From positions 1-51,778 of the forward strand of contig NZ_VEGP01000039.1 of assembly GCF_007679495.1 (NCBI RefSeq): a stretch of 51,778 nucleotides of DNA. Direction: 5' to 3'. Both the position numbers and the translations under genes were made by a program. Positions 16,345 through 24,654 of this stretch are shown piece by piece. The DNA comes from Paenibacillus sp. 32O-W. Its GTDB lineage: Bacteria > Bacillota > Bacilli > Paenibacillales > NBRC-103111. The notes under the pieces were generated by a model, which was given only the letters and a program-made list of their open reading frames with translations, had not been told where the DNA came from and did no database searches. The first letter of the stretch is position 1. Each line of letters starts with the position of its first letter.

Positions 16345-17220
16345 ATGAAAACTAGCAAAGCGATTTATTTGTTTCTTGTACCTGGCATGCTGCTGTATTT
16401 GATCTTCTTTATTTATCCGACGCTTAGCGGCTTGTACTATTCCTTTACCGATTGGGACGGACTGTCCCCGGAGTACGGCTTTGTCGGTGTGGACAACTAT
16501 ATTAACATGATCACGAACGATCTGGTATTTACCAGGTCTCTCGGCAATAACCTGAGGTTTATGTTTACCGTGGTTATTTGCCAGACGATGCTTTCGCTCC
16601 TGTTGGCGGTTCTGTTAGTCAAAAATTCCAAAGGAAGCGTGTTTTTACGGGCTCTTTATTTCTTCCCTGCGATTATTGCGTCTATTTCCGTCGCTTTTAT
16701 CTGGTCGTTTATGTACGATCCGACCATGGGACTTATCAACCGCGCTTTAAGCGCTGTCGGTTTGGATTCGTTGGCCATGAACTGGATCGGAAATATGGAC
16801 ATCGCCATATACTCGATTGCGTTCGTCCAGGTATGGGCGCATACCGGACAGATGATGGTTGTCTTCATTGCCGGACTGCAGGCAATCCCGGAGGATCTGT
16901 ATGAGGTAGCCCGAATCGAAGGGGCCGGCCGCTGGCAAACCTTCCGGAAGATTACCTGGCCGCTCATTGCTCCGTCGGCGACCATTGTCGTTGCTTATAC
17001 GACCATCCAGTCCTTCAAGGCATTCGACCTGATCTTTGCCATGACCGGCGGTGGTCCCGCATATTCGACGGAGATATTGTCGACGTTTCTATATCATACG
17101 GCGTTCCAAAATTATAAATTCGGCTATGCTTCCGCCGGCTCCGTCATTTTCATGTTCATTATTGCCCTCATTACGCTGCTGCAGTTCCGTATTTTGAGGG
17201 GCAGCAAGGTTTCTTACTAG
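16345..17220 (+). CDS. ABC sugar importer permease (MsmF/UgpA type)
   Basis: A 291-aa inner-membrane permease with about six transmembrane segments, starting LFLVPGMLLYLIFFIYPTLS. The cytoplasmic coupling (EAA) loop reads EVARIEGAGRWQTFRKITWP. It forms a heterodimer with the next gene product. AGGAGG is placed well before the ATG. No ATPase gene is present in the operon, so a shared MsmX/UgpC-type ATPase encoded elsewhere is expected, as is known for this importer class in Bacillus. Confidence 0.92.
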   Translation: MKTSKAIYLFLVPGMLLYLIFFIYPTLSGLYYSFTDWDGLSPEYGFVGVDNYINMITNDLVFTRSLGNNLRFMFTVVICQTMLSLLLAVLLVKNSKGSVFLRALYFFPAIIASISVAFIWSFMYDPTMGLINRALSAVGLDSLAMNWIGNMDIAIYSIAFVQVWAHTGQMMVVFIAGLQAIPEDLYEVARIEGAGRWQTFRKITWPLIAPSATIVVAYTTIQSFKAFDLIFAMTGGGPAYSTEILSTFLYHTAFQNYKFGYASAGSVIFMFIIALITLLQFRILRGSKVSY

Positions 17221-17232
17221 GAGGGGTTTCCG

Positions 17233-18048
17233 ATGGTGCTTAAATGGGGAAAACGACTGATCCTGCTGCTGTTTGCCATTATGATTATCGTACCGGTGTC
17301 GCTTGTATTCATTACCTCGTTCAAACCATCCACGGAATTCTATCTCAATCCGGTCGGATGGCCGAAACAGTTTACTTGGAATAATTTCCTGGAGATGTTT
17401 CAGCAGCAATCGATGGGCCTGTATTTTATGAACAGTGTGGTCGTTACGGTGTCCACCGTGTTCTTCATTCTTTTCTTCGCGACGATGATTGCTTATGCCA
17501 TTATGCGGATCGGCGGCAAGAAGGGCTTATTGTTCTATGGCCTGTTCGCAGCCGGCATGATGGTTCCGGCGCAGGTCAACATGATCCCGCTCTATGCGCT
17601 GGTCTATAAGCTGAAGATGACGAACAGTCTGACCGGGCTTATTATTGTTTCGATCGCGGTTTATCTGCCCATCGCCGTTTTCATCATCTCGGGCTTCATG
17701 AGCTCGATGTCCAAGGAGCTGCTGGAAGCCAGCAGCTTGGACGGAGCCAGTGAGTGGGGGATTTACCGGAGAGTGGTGCTGCCGATTTCTATGCCTTCGG
17801 TAGCGGCCACCGCCATTTTCCTGTTCGTTATGGTGTGGAATGATCTGCTCTATCCGCTGTTGTTCATTACAGAGAAGACGAAGAAGACCATTCCGCTGGC
17901 GCTATTGCAATTCCAGGGGGAATACGTGACCAACTTCCCCGCCATCTTCGCCGGAGTCGTAATCGCATCCGGGCCGATGGTAATTGCTTATGTCCTTCTG
18001 CAGCGGTATTTCGTAGCCGGAATGACCGCCGGAGCGATCAAAGGATAA
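17233..18048 (+). CDS. ABC sugar importer permease (MsmG/UgpE type)
   Basis: The second permease, 271 aa with about six membrane helices. Its coupling loop reads EASSLDGASEWGIYRRVVLP. It starts 12 bases after the previous stop, with AGGAGGGG in the gap, and ends with the family-typical AGMTAGAIKG. Together with the preceding permease and the lipoprotein it forms the importer of the sulfoquinovose locus. Confidence 0.92.
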   Translation: MVLKWGKRLILLLFAIMIIVPVSLVFITSFKPSTEFYLNPVGWPKQFTWNNFLEMFQQQSMGLYFMNSVVVTVSTVFFILFFATMIAYAIMRIGGKKGLLFYGLFAAGMMVPAQVNMIPLYALVYKLKMTNSLTGLIIVSIAVYLPIAVFIISGFMSSMSKELLEASSLDGASEWGIYRRVVLPISMPSVAATAIFLFVMVWNDLLYPLLFITEKTKKTIPLALLQFQGEYVTNFPAIFAGVVIASGPMVIAYVLLQRYFVAGMTAGAIKG

Positions 18049-18093
18049 TACATGTGCCGCCGACAAGGTCACATTAAGAAGGAGCGATAAAAA

Positions 18094-19458
18094 ATGCTAA
18101 CTATGAATTTGGCTTTTGTCCCTCTGGCCAGGCCGACGTTCGATATTGAAACGGCAAAAGCTTATTTCTCTCAATCCTGCGAGCTGCTGGGCAAACTGGC
18201 GGATGGCTGCCGGTTTCCGCAAGGCCTGCTCATGTCCCCCGAGGAAGCCGGCGCATTCGTGCGCCGGACGGCGGACGGGACAGAGCTGGACGCGATTGTT
18301 GTGCAGGCTACTACCTTTATTGATGCCAGATTCATTATCGAGATTATGGAAGCTACGGATGCACCGATTTTATTGTGGGGTGTTCGTGAGCCAAGGGTGA
18401 ACGGGACGCGCCTTTCGCTGAACTCGATGACAGGCATCAATAATCTGGCGAATACGCTGGTTACGAAGGGAAGAAAATTTTCGCTGCTCTTCGGCAATCC
18501 CACCGAAGACGCGCTGGCTCGCGAGTTGCGTGCCCATTTGAAAGTGGCATCGCTTATCCGGGAGCTGTCCCGGTTGAAAATCGGGGTGATTGGCCAACAG
18601 CCGGACGGCTTCTTCTTCTCCGCAGCCGATGCGGGTATGCTGGCGAAGCTGGGGCCGCAGATGATCGAGCTGGATCTGCAGGAGGCGTTCCATCGCGCCA
18701 ATGAATTAAGCGAAACCGAGGCTCAAGCCGCTGTAGAGGCCGTGTCCGGCCAAGTGCGCGGGCTGGGGCTGATTCCGCAGGAGAGCGTCATGAAATTCGC
18801 CCGCTTCCAGACCGCGCTGCAGCGGCAAATTCAAGAGCTGGGCATTTCCATGGTGGCTGTCCGCTGCTGGCCGGAGTTTTATACGGATTACGGGGCGGCC
18901 GCCTGCTCGACGGTATCCAGTCTGATCGACCAGGGGATCATGGCCTCTTGCGAGGCCGATATTCATGGGGCGCTCACGATGCATATTCAAAGCCGGCTGG
19001 CCGGAAGCGCACCGTATCTGGGAGATTTGGTCCATATCGACGAAACGAAGGATTCCGGCGTGTTCTGGCATTGCGGAGCCGGAGCTTTCTCCCTGGCACG
19101 TCCCGATACGGGAGCGGTAGCCGGGCTGCATCCGAACCGCAAGCTCGGCTTCACTCTTGAGTTTGGTCTGAAAGCAGGGGCGGTATCCGTTCACCGTCTG
19201 GGGCCGGATCCTTCCCGTCCCGGAGAATACAGGATGCTTATGATGAAGGGCGAAGCGCTTGATGAGCCGCAGAAATTCTGGGGGACGAGCGTAGAGGTCG
19301 GCTTCCGCCAACCGATATTGCCGCTCATGAAGCAGTTGATGAAACAGGGCTTCGAACCGCACTATTCGATAGTGTACGCCGATATCAGCGAGGAAATGAA
19401 CATACTGTGCGATTGGCTGGACATTCGTCCGATCGTGCTCGGAGAGGCGTTGACATAG
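18094..19458 (+). CDS. sqvD: L-fucose isomerase-like protein, probable sulfoquinovose isomerase
   Basis: A 454-aa member of the L-fucose/L-arabinose isomerase-like superfamily. Metal-site-type segments are visible: CWPEF at 258-262, CEADIHGALTM from 286, and GDLVHIDETKDSGVFWHCG at about 310-328. In sulfo-EMP2, sulfo-transaldolase and sulfo-transketolase pathways a protein of this family (SqvD/SftI) converts sulfoquinovose to 6-deoxy-6-sulfofructose. The position between the importer and a PfkA-like kinase, in a locus with a sulfoquinovosidase, supports the same reaction here. The superfamily is firm; the substrate is an inference from context. Confidence 0.8.
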   Translation: MLTMNLAFVPLARPTFDIETAKAYFSQSCELLGKLADGCRFPQGLLMSPEEAGAFVRRTADGTELDAIVVQATTFIDARFIIEIMEATDAPILLWGVREPRVNGTRLSLNSMTGINNLANTLVTKGRKFSLLFGNPTEDALARELRAHLKVASLIRELSRLKIGVIGQQPDGFFFSAADAGMLAKLGPQMIELDLQEAFHRANELSETEAQAAVEAVSGQVRGLGLIPQESVMKFARFQTALQRQIQELGISMVAVRCWPEFYTDYGAAACSTVSSLIDQGIMASCEADIHGALTMHIQSRLAGSAPYLGDLVHIDETKDSGVFWHCGAGAFSLARPDTGAVAGLHPNRKLGFTLEFGLKAGAVSVHRLGPDPSRPGEYRMLMMKGEALDEPQKFWGTSVEVGFRQPILPLMKQLMKQGFEPHYSIVYADISEEMNILCDWLDIRPIVLGEALT

Positions 19459-20694
19459 ATGATAGAACGGATAGGGAAACCTGCTGCTATAACTAACCGA
19501 GGCCTTCGTGTGGCCATTGCCCAGGTGGGTGGTCCCACGGCTGTGATCAACTGCAGCCTGTTCGGCTTCATGAATGAGTTGCGCGAGATATATAAAGGAG
19601 AAGAGAAGAAGCTGGAGCTGTTCGGCGTCGCTGACGGCATGTCAGGGTTATGCGAAGGGCGTCTGTTCAGGTTGAATACGAGGCACTCGTTCGAGTGGCT
19701 TAAGAGCCAACCCGGGGCCGCCCTAGGCGCGGGACGCAAGGCGCTTGTGCAGGACGACCTTGAAGATTGCTTAGACACGCTCAGGCGTTACGACATTCGC
19801 GCATTGGCCCTTGCCGGAGGCAACGGAACGATGTGGGCGTGTCAAAGCATTGAGCAGGCGGCGAGAGACAGCGGATATGAACTGCAGGTGATCGGCATTC
19901 CGAAGACGGTAGACAATGATATTCAAGTAACGGATCATACACCCGGATTTCCCAGCGCTGCGAAATTCGTTGCTCATGCCGTCAGAGATATATCGGCCGA
20001 TCTGCAATCCATGCGGAACTTCGAGCAGGTCCGCGTTATCGAGACGATGGGCCGCAATGTCGGCTGGTTAAGTGCCGCTTCCGGATATTTTAAAGAGAGC
20101 GAGGAAGATGCCCCTCATTTGATCTACATTCCCGAGCAGCCCTTCCAGTTCGTGCGGATGCTGGAAGAAGTCAAGGAGGTGTACTCGCAGCTGGGCTACT
20201 GTCTGGTAGTGGCCAGCGAAGGACTCAAGGATGGCTCCGGGCAGCCGATTCGCGCTCAAGGAATTGCCAACGGGAAAAAAAATGGGCAAGGATTGCAAGC
20301 ACTGGGAGGAATCGGGTCCGTCATTGCAGAAACGATTAGTCAAGAGCTGGGATTGGCCTGCCGCTACGAAAATCTGGGGATTCTGCAGCGATGCGCCTCC
20401 TTCGCCGTTTCCGCCCAGGATCAGCTCGAGGCCGAGGCTGTCGGAAGGCAAGCCGCTCGTTATTTGCTGGAGGGTGTCAGCGGACGAATGGTCACGATTG
20501 TCCGGCAGGCGGATAAGCCTTATGACTGGAATGTCGGCTCGGCGCCTTTTCGGGATGTTGCCGGAATAGAGCGGGCCTTCGATCCGGCGGATTTGTCCCC
20601 GGGCGGATGGATCAGCGAACGGTACAAAGCGTGGCTGAAGCCTTTTGTAGGCCGGAAGGAAGCTTACAGGCGGTTAAATATCAGCTCGGTCTGA
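19459..20694 (+). CDS. sqiK: Phosphofructokinase-family kinase, probable sulfofructose kinase
   Basis: Probably phosphorylates 6-deoxy-6-sulfofructose at C1, the step before aldol cleavage. The 411-aa protein has the PfkA/Pfp signatures: GGPTAVIN near the N-terminus (residues 24-31), the PKTVDND loop with catalytic D152, and MGRNVGW at 197-203. The nucleotide-site motif reads GGNGT, so the aspartate that helps hold Mg-ATP in E. coli PfkA (D103) is asparagine N122. The ATG follows the isomerase stop immediately, with GGAGAGG inside the end of that gene, so translation is coupled. Phosphoryl donor (ATP or pyrophosphate) cannot be settled by reading. Confidence 0.8.
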   Translation: MIERIGKPAAITNRGLRVAIAQVGGPTAVINCSLFGFMNELREIYKGEEKKLELFGVADGMSGLCEGRLFRLNTRHSFEWLKSQPGAALGAGRKALVQDDLEDCLDTLRRYDIRALALAGGNGTMWACQSIEQAARDSGYELQVIGIPKTVDNDIQVTDHTPGFPSAAKFVAHAVRDISADLQSMRNFEQVRVIETMGRNVGWLSAASGYFKESEEDAPHLIYIPEQPFQFVRMLEEVKEVYSQLGYCLVVASEGLKDGSGQPIRAQGIANGKKNGQGLQALGGIGSVIAETISQELGLACRYENLGILQRCASFAVSAQDQLEAEAVGRQAARYLLEGVSGRMVTIVRQADKPYDWNVGSAPFRDVAGIERAFDPADLSPGGWISERYKAWLKPFVGRKEAYRRLNISSV

Positions 20695-20726
20695 ATTCGT
20701 ATATTCAAGCTCTGGAGAGGGGTTGC

Positions 20727-21461
20727 ATGATGGAACCGATGTTGAATCCGAAGCTGCCGGTACCGCTGTATCATCAGCTGAAGGAAATCTTTGATGCCAA
20801 GATTGCAAATGGAGAATGGAAACCGGGTCAGCTCATTCCGACGGAAAATGAACTGATCGCTCAATATAAAGTAAGCCGTACCACAGTGCGCGAAGCGGTG
20901 ACGGCGCTGGTCAACGAAGGAAAGCTGGAGAAGAAACAGGGAAAAGGCACGCTCGTATGCAATCCGAAGCTCGTCGAGAGGCTCGGAAGACTGACGGGCT
21001 TCACAGAAGAGATGATTGCCAAAGGCTTCGTGCCGGGTGCCAAGGTGCTGGAGGTCGGCGAGATCGATCCGCCTCCGGTCGTAAGGGAGCGCCTGCTGTG
21101 CGGCAAGGAGGAAAAGGTGCTGCACATCCAGCGCATCCGCCTGGCCAATGAAGAGCCGATTGCGATTGAAAGAACCTACTGGCCGCTTGAAATCGGTCGC
21201 TGGTTTCTACAGGAGGACCTGGAGAATATCGCATTTTACTCGGTGCTGGAGCAGCATGGAATCCAACTGCGCGATGCCGATGAAGGAATCAGTTCGACGG
21301 CAGCCAGCAAGAAGGATGCCCAGCTGCTTAACATCAAGGAGCGTGATCCACTCCTTCGTATGGAGCGGATCACGTATGCCTTGAACGGAATGCCGATTGA
21401 ATATACTTTCACCGATTACCGATCCGACCGCTATACCTATCGGGTTCACCTGCACCGCTAA
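20727..21461 (+). CDS. GntR/HutC-family transcriptional regulator with UTRA domain
   Basis: A 244-aa regulator: winged helix-turn-helix at about residues 8-75 (PTENELIAQYKVSRTTVREAV) and a UTRA effector-binding domain at about 95-240 (typical VLHIQRIRLANEEPIAIERTY). The start at 20727 follows GGAGAGGGG; ATG at 20730 is an alternative. It lies within the sulfoglycolysis operon between kinase and aldolase, and is the only regulator in the locus. HutC-type regulators bind short palindromes, so it is the best candidate for the AACATCATGATGTT sites at 10207 and 14742. The inducer would be sulfoquinovose or a pathway intermediate (inference). Confidence 0.88.
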   Translation: MMEPMLNPKLPVPLYHQLKEIFDAKIANGEWKPGQLIPTENELIAQYKVSRTTVREAVTALVNEGKLEKKQGKGTLVCNPKLVERLGRLTGFTEEMIAKGFVPGAKVLEVGEIDPPPVVRERLLCGKEEKVLHIQRIRLANEEPIAIERTYWPLEIGRWFLQEDLENIAFYSVLEQHGIQLRDADEGISSTAASKKDAQLLNIKERDPLLRMERITYALNGMPIEYTFTDYRSDRYTYRVHLHR

Positions 21462-21522
21462 TCCGGGGGAAGGCGGATGGAAGGAGTCGCTAATTTTTAA
21501 CAATGAAACGGGGTTGTCACAT

Positions 21523-22377
21523 ATGAGATGCGTATCAGGCAAAGAGTGGTTGGAGGATGCCCGAATCCGCAATTATGCCATAGGTGCGTTCAGTGCCCAT
21601 AATGCGGATATGATTCAGGGGATCCTCGAGGCTGCCGAGGAAGAGAAGGCCCCGGTGCTAATCCAAATTGGACAGAGAGCGATCAAATACTGCGGGTTTG
21701 CTCCCCTGGTGGAAGCGATTCGCTACTACGGGCAGCGAACCGATGTGCCGGTCATCATCCACCTGGATCATGGCAAAAGCTATGAGCAGGCCATTCAGGC
21801 GATACAGGCCGGCTGTACCTCCGTCATGTTCGACGGATCGCATCTGCCTCTGGCAGAAAATGCCGCCATTACGAGGCAGGTGGTGGCCGCCGCCCACGCC
21901 GTGAACGTTTCGGTGGAGGCGGAGCTGGGCAAAATTGCCGGGGTCGAGGACGACCTGTCCGTGGACGAGAAGGACGCGTTCCTTACCGATCCCGCCGAAG
22001 CTCTGGAGTTCTATCAGGCGACGGGAATTGACTCGCTGGCGGCGGCCATCGGCTCGGCCCATGGACTATACAAGACCGAGCCGAAGCTGGATATACCGCG
22101 CTTGAAGACGATTGCCGATCAGTTGGGCATCCCTATTGTTCTGCATGGAGGATCAGGGATTCCGGATGATCAGATCAAGCTTGCCATTGCCAACGGCATA
22201 TGCAAAATTAACGTGGATACCGAGCTGCGCGCGGCTTATACCGACGGGGTGCGGGAAGCTCTGGAGACCTATGGGCCGCAGCATGATGTCTATCCGCTAG
22301 GCCGTGCTGGAACGGAGCGGATGAAAGAGGTCGTCAAATATAAAATCCGTTTGTTCGGCAGTGCAGGCAAAGCCTGA
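21523..22377 (+). CDS. sqiA: Class II aldolase, probable sulfofructose-1-phosphate aldolase
   Basis: Probably cleaves 6-deoxy-6-sulfofructose-1-phosphate into dihydroxyacetone phosphate and 3-sulfolactaldehyde. The 284-aa protein is a zinc-dependent class II aldolase: catalytic D82 and zinc ligand H83 in HLDHGK, zinc ligands H180 (GSAHGLYK) and H208 (VLHGGSG), and a bound-metal-side glutamate in VEAELG. FbaA, GatY and tagatose-bisphosphate aldolases share this fold; the locus decides the substrate. The ATG chosen has only a weak ribosome site (ACGGGG); an AAGGAG lies further upstream at 21481, so a longer non-ATG start cannot be excluded. Confidence 0.82.
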   Translation: MRCVSGKEWLEDARIRNYAIGAFSAHNADMIQGILEAAEEEKAPVLIQIGQRAIKYCGFAPLVEAIRYYGQRTDVPVIIHLDHGKSYEQAIQAIQAGCTSVMFDGSHLPLAENAAITRQVVAAAHAVNVSVEAELGKIAGVEDDLSVDEKDAFLTDPAEALEFYQATGIDSLAAAIGSAHGLYKTEPKLDIPRLKTIADQLGIPIVLHGGSGIPDDQIKLAIANGICKINVDTELRAAYTDGVREALETYGPQHDVYPLGRAGTERMKEVVKYKIRLFGSAGKA

Positions 22378-22454
22378 CCGAGACAGCCATTGGACAGCCA
22401 TCTGCACATCCAACGAAATTCATACAACAAAAGAACCGAAGGAGTGGGGGAACT

Positions 22455-23876
22455 ATGCCGAAGCATTATCCGCTTTGGATTAACGGGCAGTGGACGGAAA
22501 CCGGGGAAAAACTGGAGGTTCGCAACAAATATACGGGAGAGGTGATGGGAACGGTCTCCGTTGCCGGCAAGGAACACGTCGATCAAGCCGTTTCCGCGGC
22601 ATTGGAGGCATTCCGTACGAACCCGTTATCTCCTTATCGTCGTTATCAAATATTAAAGAGAACTAGCGAACTGCTGCTGGAGCACAAGGAGGAAATCGCC
22701 GGAATTCTGGCGGGTGAAGTGGGCAAAACGCTGAAGGAAGCTCTGGTAGAAGTGGAACGGACTTCCCAGACCTTGGAGGTCTCGGCGGAGGAGGCCAAGC
22801 GGATACAGGGCGAAGGGATTCCTGTAGAAGCATCCCCCGGGGCGGAAAACCGGCTGGCCTTCACCGTGCGCGTTCCGGTCGGCGTCGTTTGTGCCATCGC
22901 ACCTTTTAACGTACCGTTAAACCTGGTTGCGCACAAGATCGGACCGGCTCTTGCCGCAGGCAACACGGTGGTGCTTAAGCCGGCCAGCGTAACGCCGATT
23001 GTGGCGGTCAAATTGGCCGAGCTGATGATCGAAGCCGGATTGCCCCAAGGCTACCTGAACGTAGTCGTCGGTTCCGGGTCGACGGTTGGAGATTGGCTGG
23101 CCAAGGACGAAAGAATCAGTCTGTACACCTTCACGGGCAGCCCGGCCGTTGGCAGGAAGCTCAAGGCGGAGACAGGCCTGCGCAAGGTGCTGTTGGAGCT
23201 CGGGAGCAATTCCGCGGTCATTGTTCACCGGGATGCCGATCTGGACCTTGCGGTGTCGATGTGCGTCGGCAAGAGCTTCGGCAATGCCGGCCAAGTCTGC
23301 ATTTCGGTGCAGCGGATCTATGCTCATAGTGACATTCATGACGAGTTTGTCCGCCGCTTTGTAGAAGAGACCAAGCGCCTGAGGGTGGGCGATCCTTATG
23401 ACAGTGAGACGGACATCGGTCCGATGATCAGCGAGAAGGAGGCTGCCCGGGCGGAAGCATGGGTTCAGGAGGCCGTCATGCAAGGCGCTTACCTGGCCTG
23501 CGGCGGAACCCGTGAGGGCGCGCTGTTCCAGCCAACGGTATTAACCGGTGTGCATGATGACATGAAGGTTTCCTGCGAGGAATTGTTCGCTCCTGTCGTA
23601 GGCATTGCCGTATATGATGACCTGGAAGATTGCATTTGCAGAATAAATACTTCGCGTTACGGACTGCAGGCCGGTATTTTCACCACGAACATCCATACGG
23701 CGTTCAAGGCGGCGCGCGAAATTCATGTCGGCGGCGTCATGATAAACGATGCTTCCCAGTTCCGGGCAGACCTCATGCCTTATGGAGGCGTCAAGGAAAG
23801 CGGATGGGGCAAGGAAGGGCCCAAATATGCCATACAGGAAATGACGGAAGAGCGGATTATCGTGTTGAATTTATAA
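22455..23876 (+). CDS. slaB: Aldehyde dehydrogenase, probable sulfolactaldehyde dehydrogenase
   Basis: Probably oxidises 3-sulfolactaldehyde to 3-sulfolactate with NAD(P)+. The 473-aa protein is a full-length aldehyde dehydrogenase: oxyanion N152 in APFNVP, general base E248 in LLELGSNSA and nucleophile C282 in GNAGQVCISVQR. GGAGTGGGGG precedes the ATG. As last gene of the operon it completes conversion of the sugar's sulfonated half to sulfolactate, which would be exported, while DHAP enters glycolysis. No sulfolactate-cleaving or desulfonating gene is seen, so the sulfonate is probably released. Confidence 0.85.
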   Translation: MPKHYPLWINGQWTETGEKLEVRNKYTGEVMGTVSVAGKEHVDQAVSAALEAFRTNPLSPYRRYQILKRTSELLLEHKEEIAGILAGEVGKTLKEALVEVERTSQTLEVSAEEAKRIQGEGIPVEASPGAENRLAFTVRVPVGVVCAIAPFNVPLNLVAHKIGPALAAGNTVVLKPASVTPIVAVKLAELMIEAGLPQGYLNVVVGSGSTVGDWLAKDERISLYTFTGSPAVGRKLKAETGLRKVLLELGSNSAVIVHRDADLDLAVSMCVGKSFGNAGQVCISVQRIYAHSDIHDEFVRRFVEETKRLRVGDPYDSETDIGPMISEKEAARAEAWVQEAVMQGAYLACGGTREGALFQPTVLTGVHDDMKVSCEELFAPVVGIAVYDDLEDCICRINTSRYGLQAGIFTTNIHTAFKAAREIHVGGVMINDASQFRADLMPYGGVKESGWGKEGPKYAIQEMTEERIIVLNL

Positions 23877-23976
23877 AGGAAGTCGGGGCGAAATTTGCAC
23901 TGAAATTTCCACCCATGAATCTTCATTCTCCAAGAAAAAATAACAGCATGATCATTTCTAAAAGGGGAATATGTTC

Positions 23977-24543
23977 ATGTGGATTAGATGGTTTGCGGTA
24001 TCTGTTTGGACAATCATGGATCCGATCTATTTTGCCTGCACGAGGCTGCGGTATGTAGGGCAGGAAGGGGGAGGCCGCATCTTCCGGGTGAGGCTGACAT
24101 CGTACAGAGGGGGAAGTGTTACCTTATCGGATGGAGTGGCCATCCATAAGGGAGATACGTTGCTGAAGATTCATCTGTATAATGTCCATCTTTTCAAAAG
24201 CATGATTACCATGCGCAACGATGTAGCCCGGGCGAGATATTTGTATCGAATGGTCGAGCAATCGCTGACCGATCTCGCCGCCTATGTCAGTAATCATCCC
24301 AAATTTGACGAAATCAAAGGCCTGATCGGGATAACGGGATTGAACAGAGGGTGCGGCGGCTTGGGCTTTGAAACGGTGCAAATTCCAAATTCATTTTACA
24401 AATGTGTAAAATTTTTATCAATGCTGCCCATTTACTTTCTATCTTCCCATCGACCGCTGAGGAATTTGAAAAAACAAGTGCCCGCCTATTTATTTTTGTC
24501 CAAAGAGGCTTTGTTGTCCCGATATGGAAAGCCTGTCACCTGA
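23977..24543 (+). CDS. ykoP: YkoP-family protein
   Basis: A basic protein of 188 aa resembling Bacillus YkoP, whose biochemical function I do not know. It begins with a hydrophobic segment (WFAVSVWTIMDPIYFACTRL) and has one further hydrophobic stretch near the C-terminus (FLSMLPIYFLSS). The start at 23977 is preferred because AAAGGGG lies nine bases upstream; ATG 23971 is too close to it. The neighbouring genes include YkoQ- and YkoN-like proteins, as in Bacillus, which supports the identity. It lies 100 bases after the sulfoglycolysis operon, with no obvious terminator between. Confidence 0.65.
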   Translation: MWIRWFAVSVWTIMDPIYFACTRLRYVGQEGGGRIFRVRLTSYRGGSVTLSDGVAIHKGDTLLKIHLYNVHLFKSMITMRNDVARARYLYRMVEQSLTDLAAYVSNHPKFDEIKGLIGITGLNRGCGGLGFETVQIPNSFYKCVKFLSMLPIYFLSSHRPLRNLKKQVPAYLFLSKEALLSRYGKPVT

Positions 24544-24572
24544 AGCCGGTCAAGCTTCAGGTGATTTTTTTT
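24536..24572 (+). terminator. Strong factor-independent terminator
   Basis: TCACCTGAAGC (24536-24546) pairs perfectly with GCTTCAGGTGA (24554-24564) and is followed by eight T residues. The stem overlaps the stop codon of the YkoP-like gene. Confidence 0.92.
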
Positions 24573-24586
24573 CCAAAAACCTGTTC

Positions 24587-24643
24587 TTATATTTCATTGG
24601 TAAACGCGCCTGTCCAAAGGACGGCGATAGCCGTTGATCCTTG
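24587..24643. repeat. Dispersed hairpin repeat, copy A
   Basis: Contains CGCCTGTCCAAAGGACGGCG, a hairpin with GTCC/GGAC and CGCC/GGCG arms, followed by ATAGCCGTTGATCCTTG. About 57 bases including TTATATTTCATTGGTAAAC are shared with copy C (49850-49906), and 38 bases with copy B (32788-32825). Confidence 0.85.
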
Positions 24644-24654
24644 CAAGCGAACCT

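Noticed and set aside
10174-23876. Other sulfoglycolytic routes (sulfo-ED, transaldolase, transketolase, monooxygenase)
   Set aside because: No dehydratase/KDSG aldolase pair, transaldolase, transketolase or flavin monooxygenase gene is present, whereas kinase and class II aldolase are.
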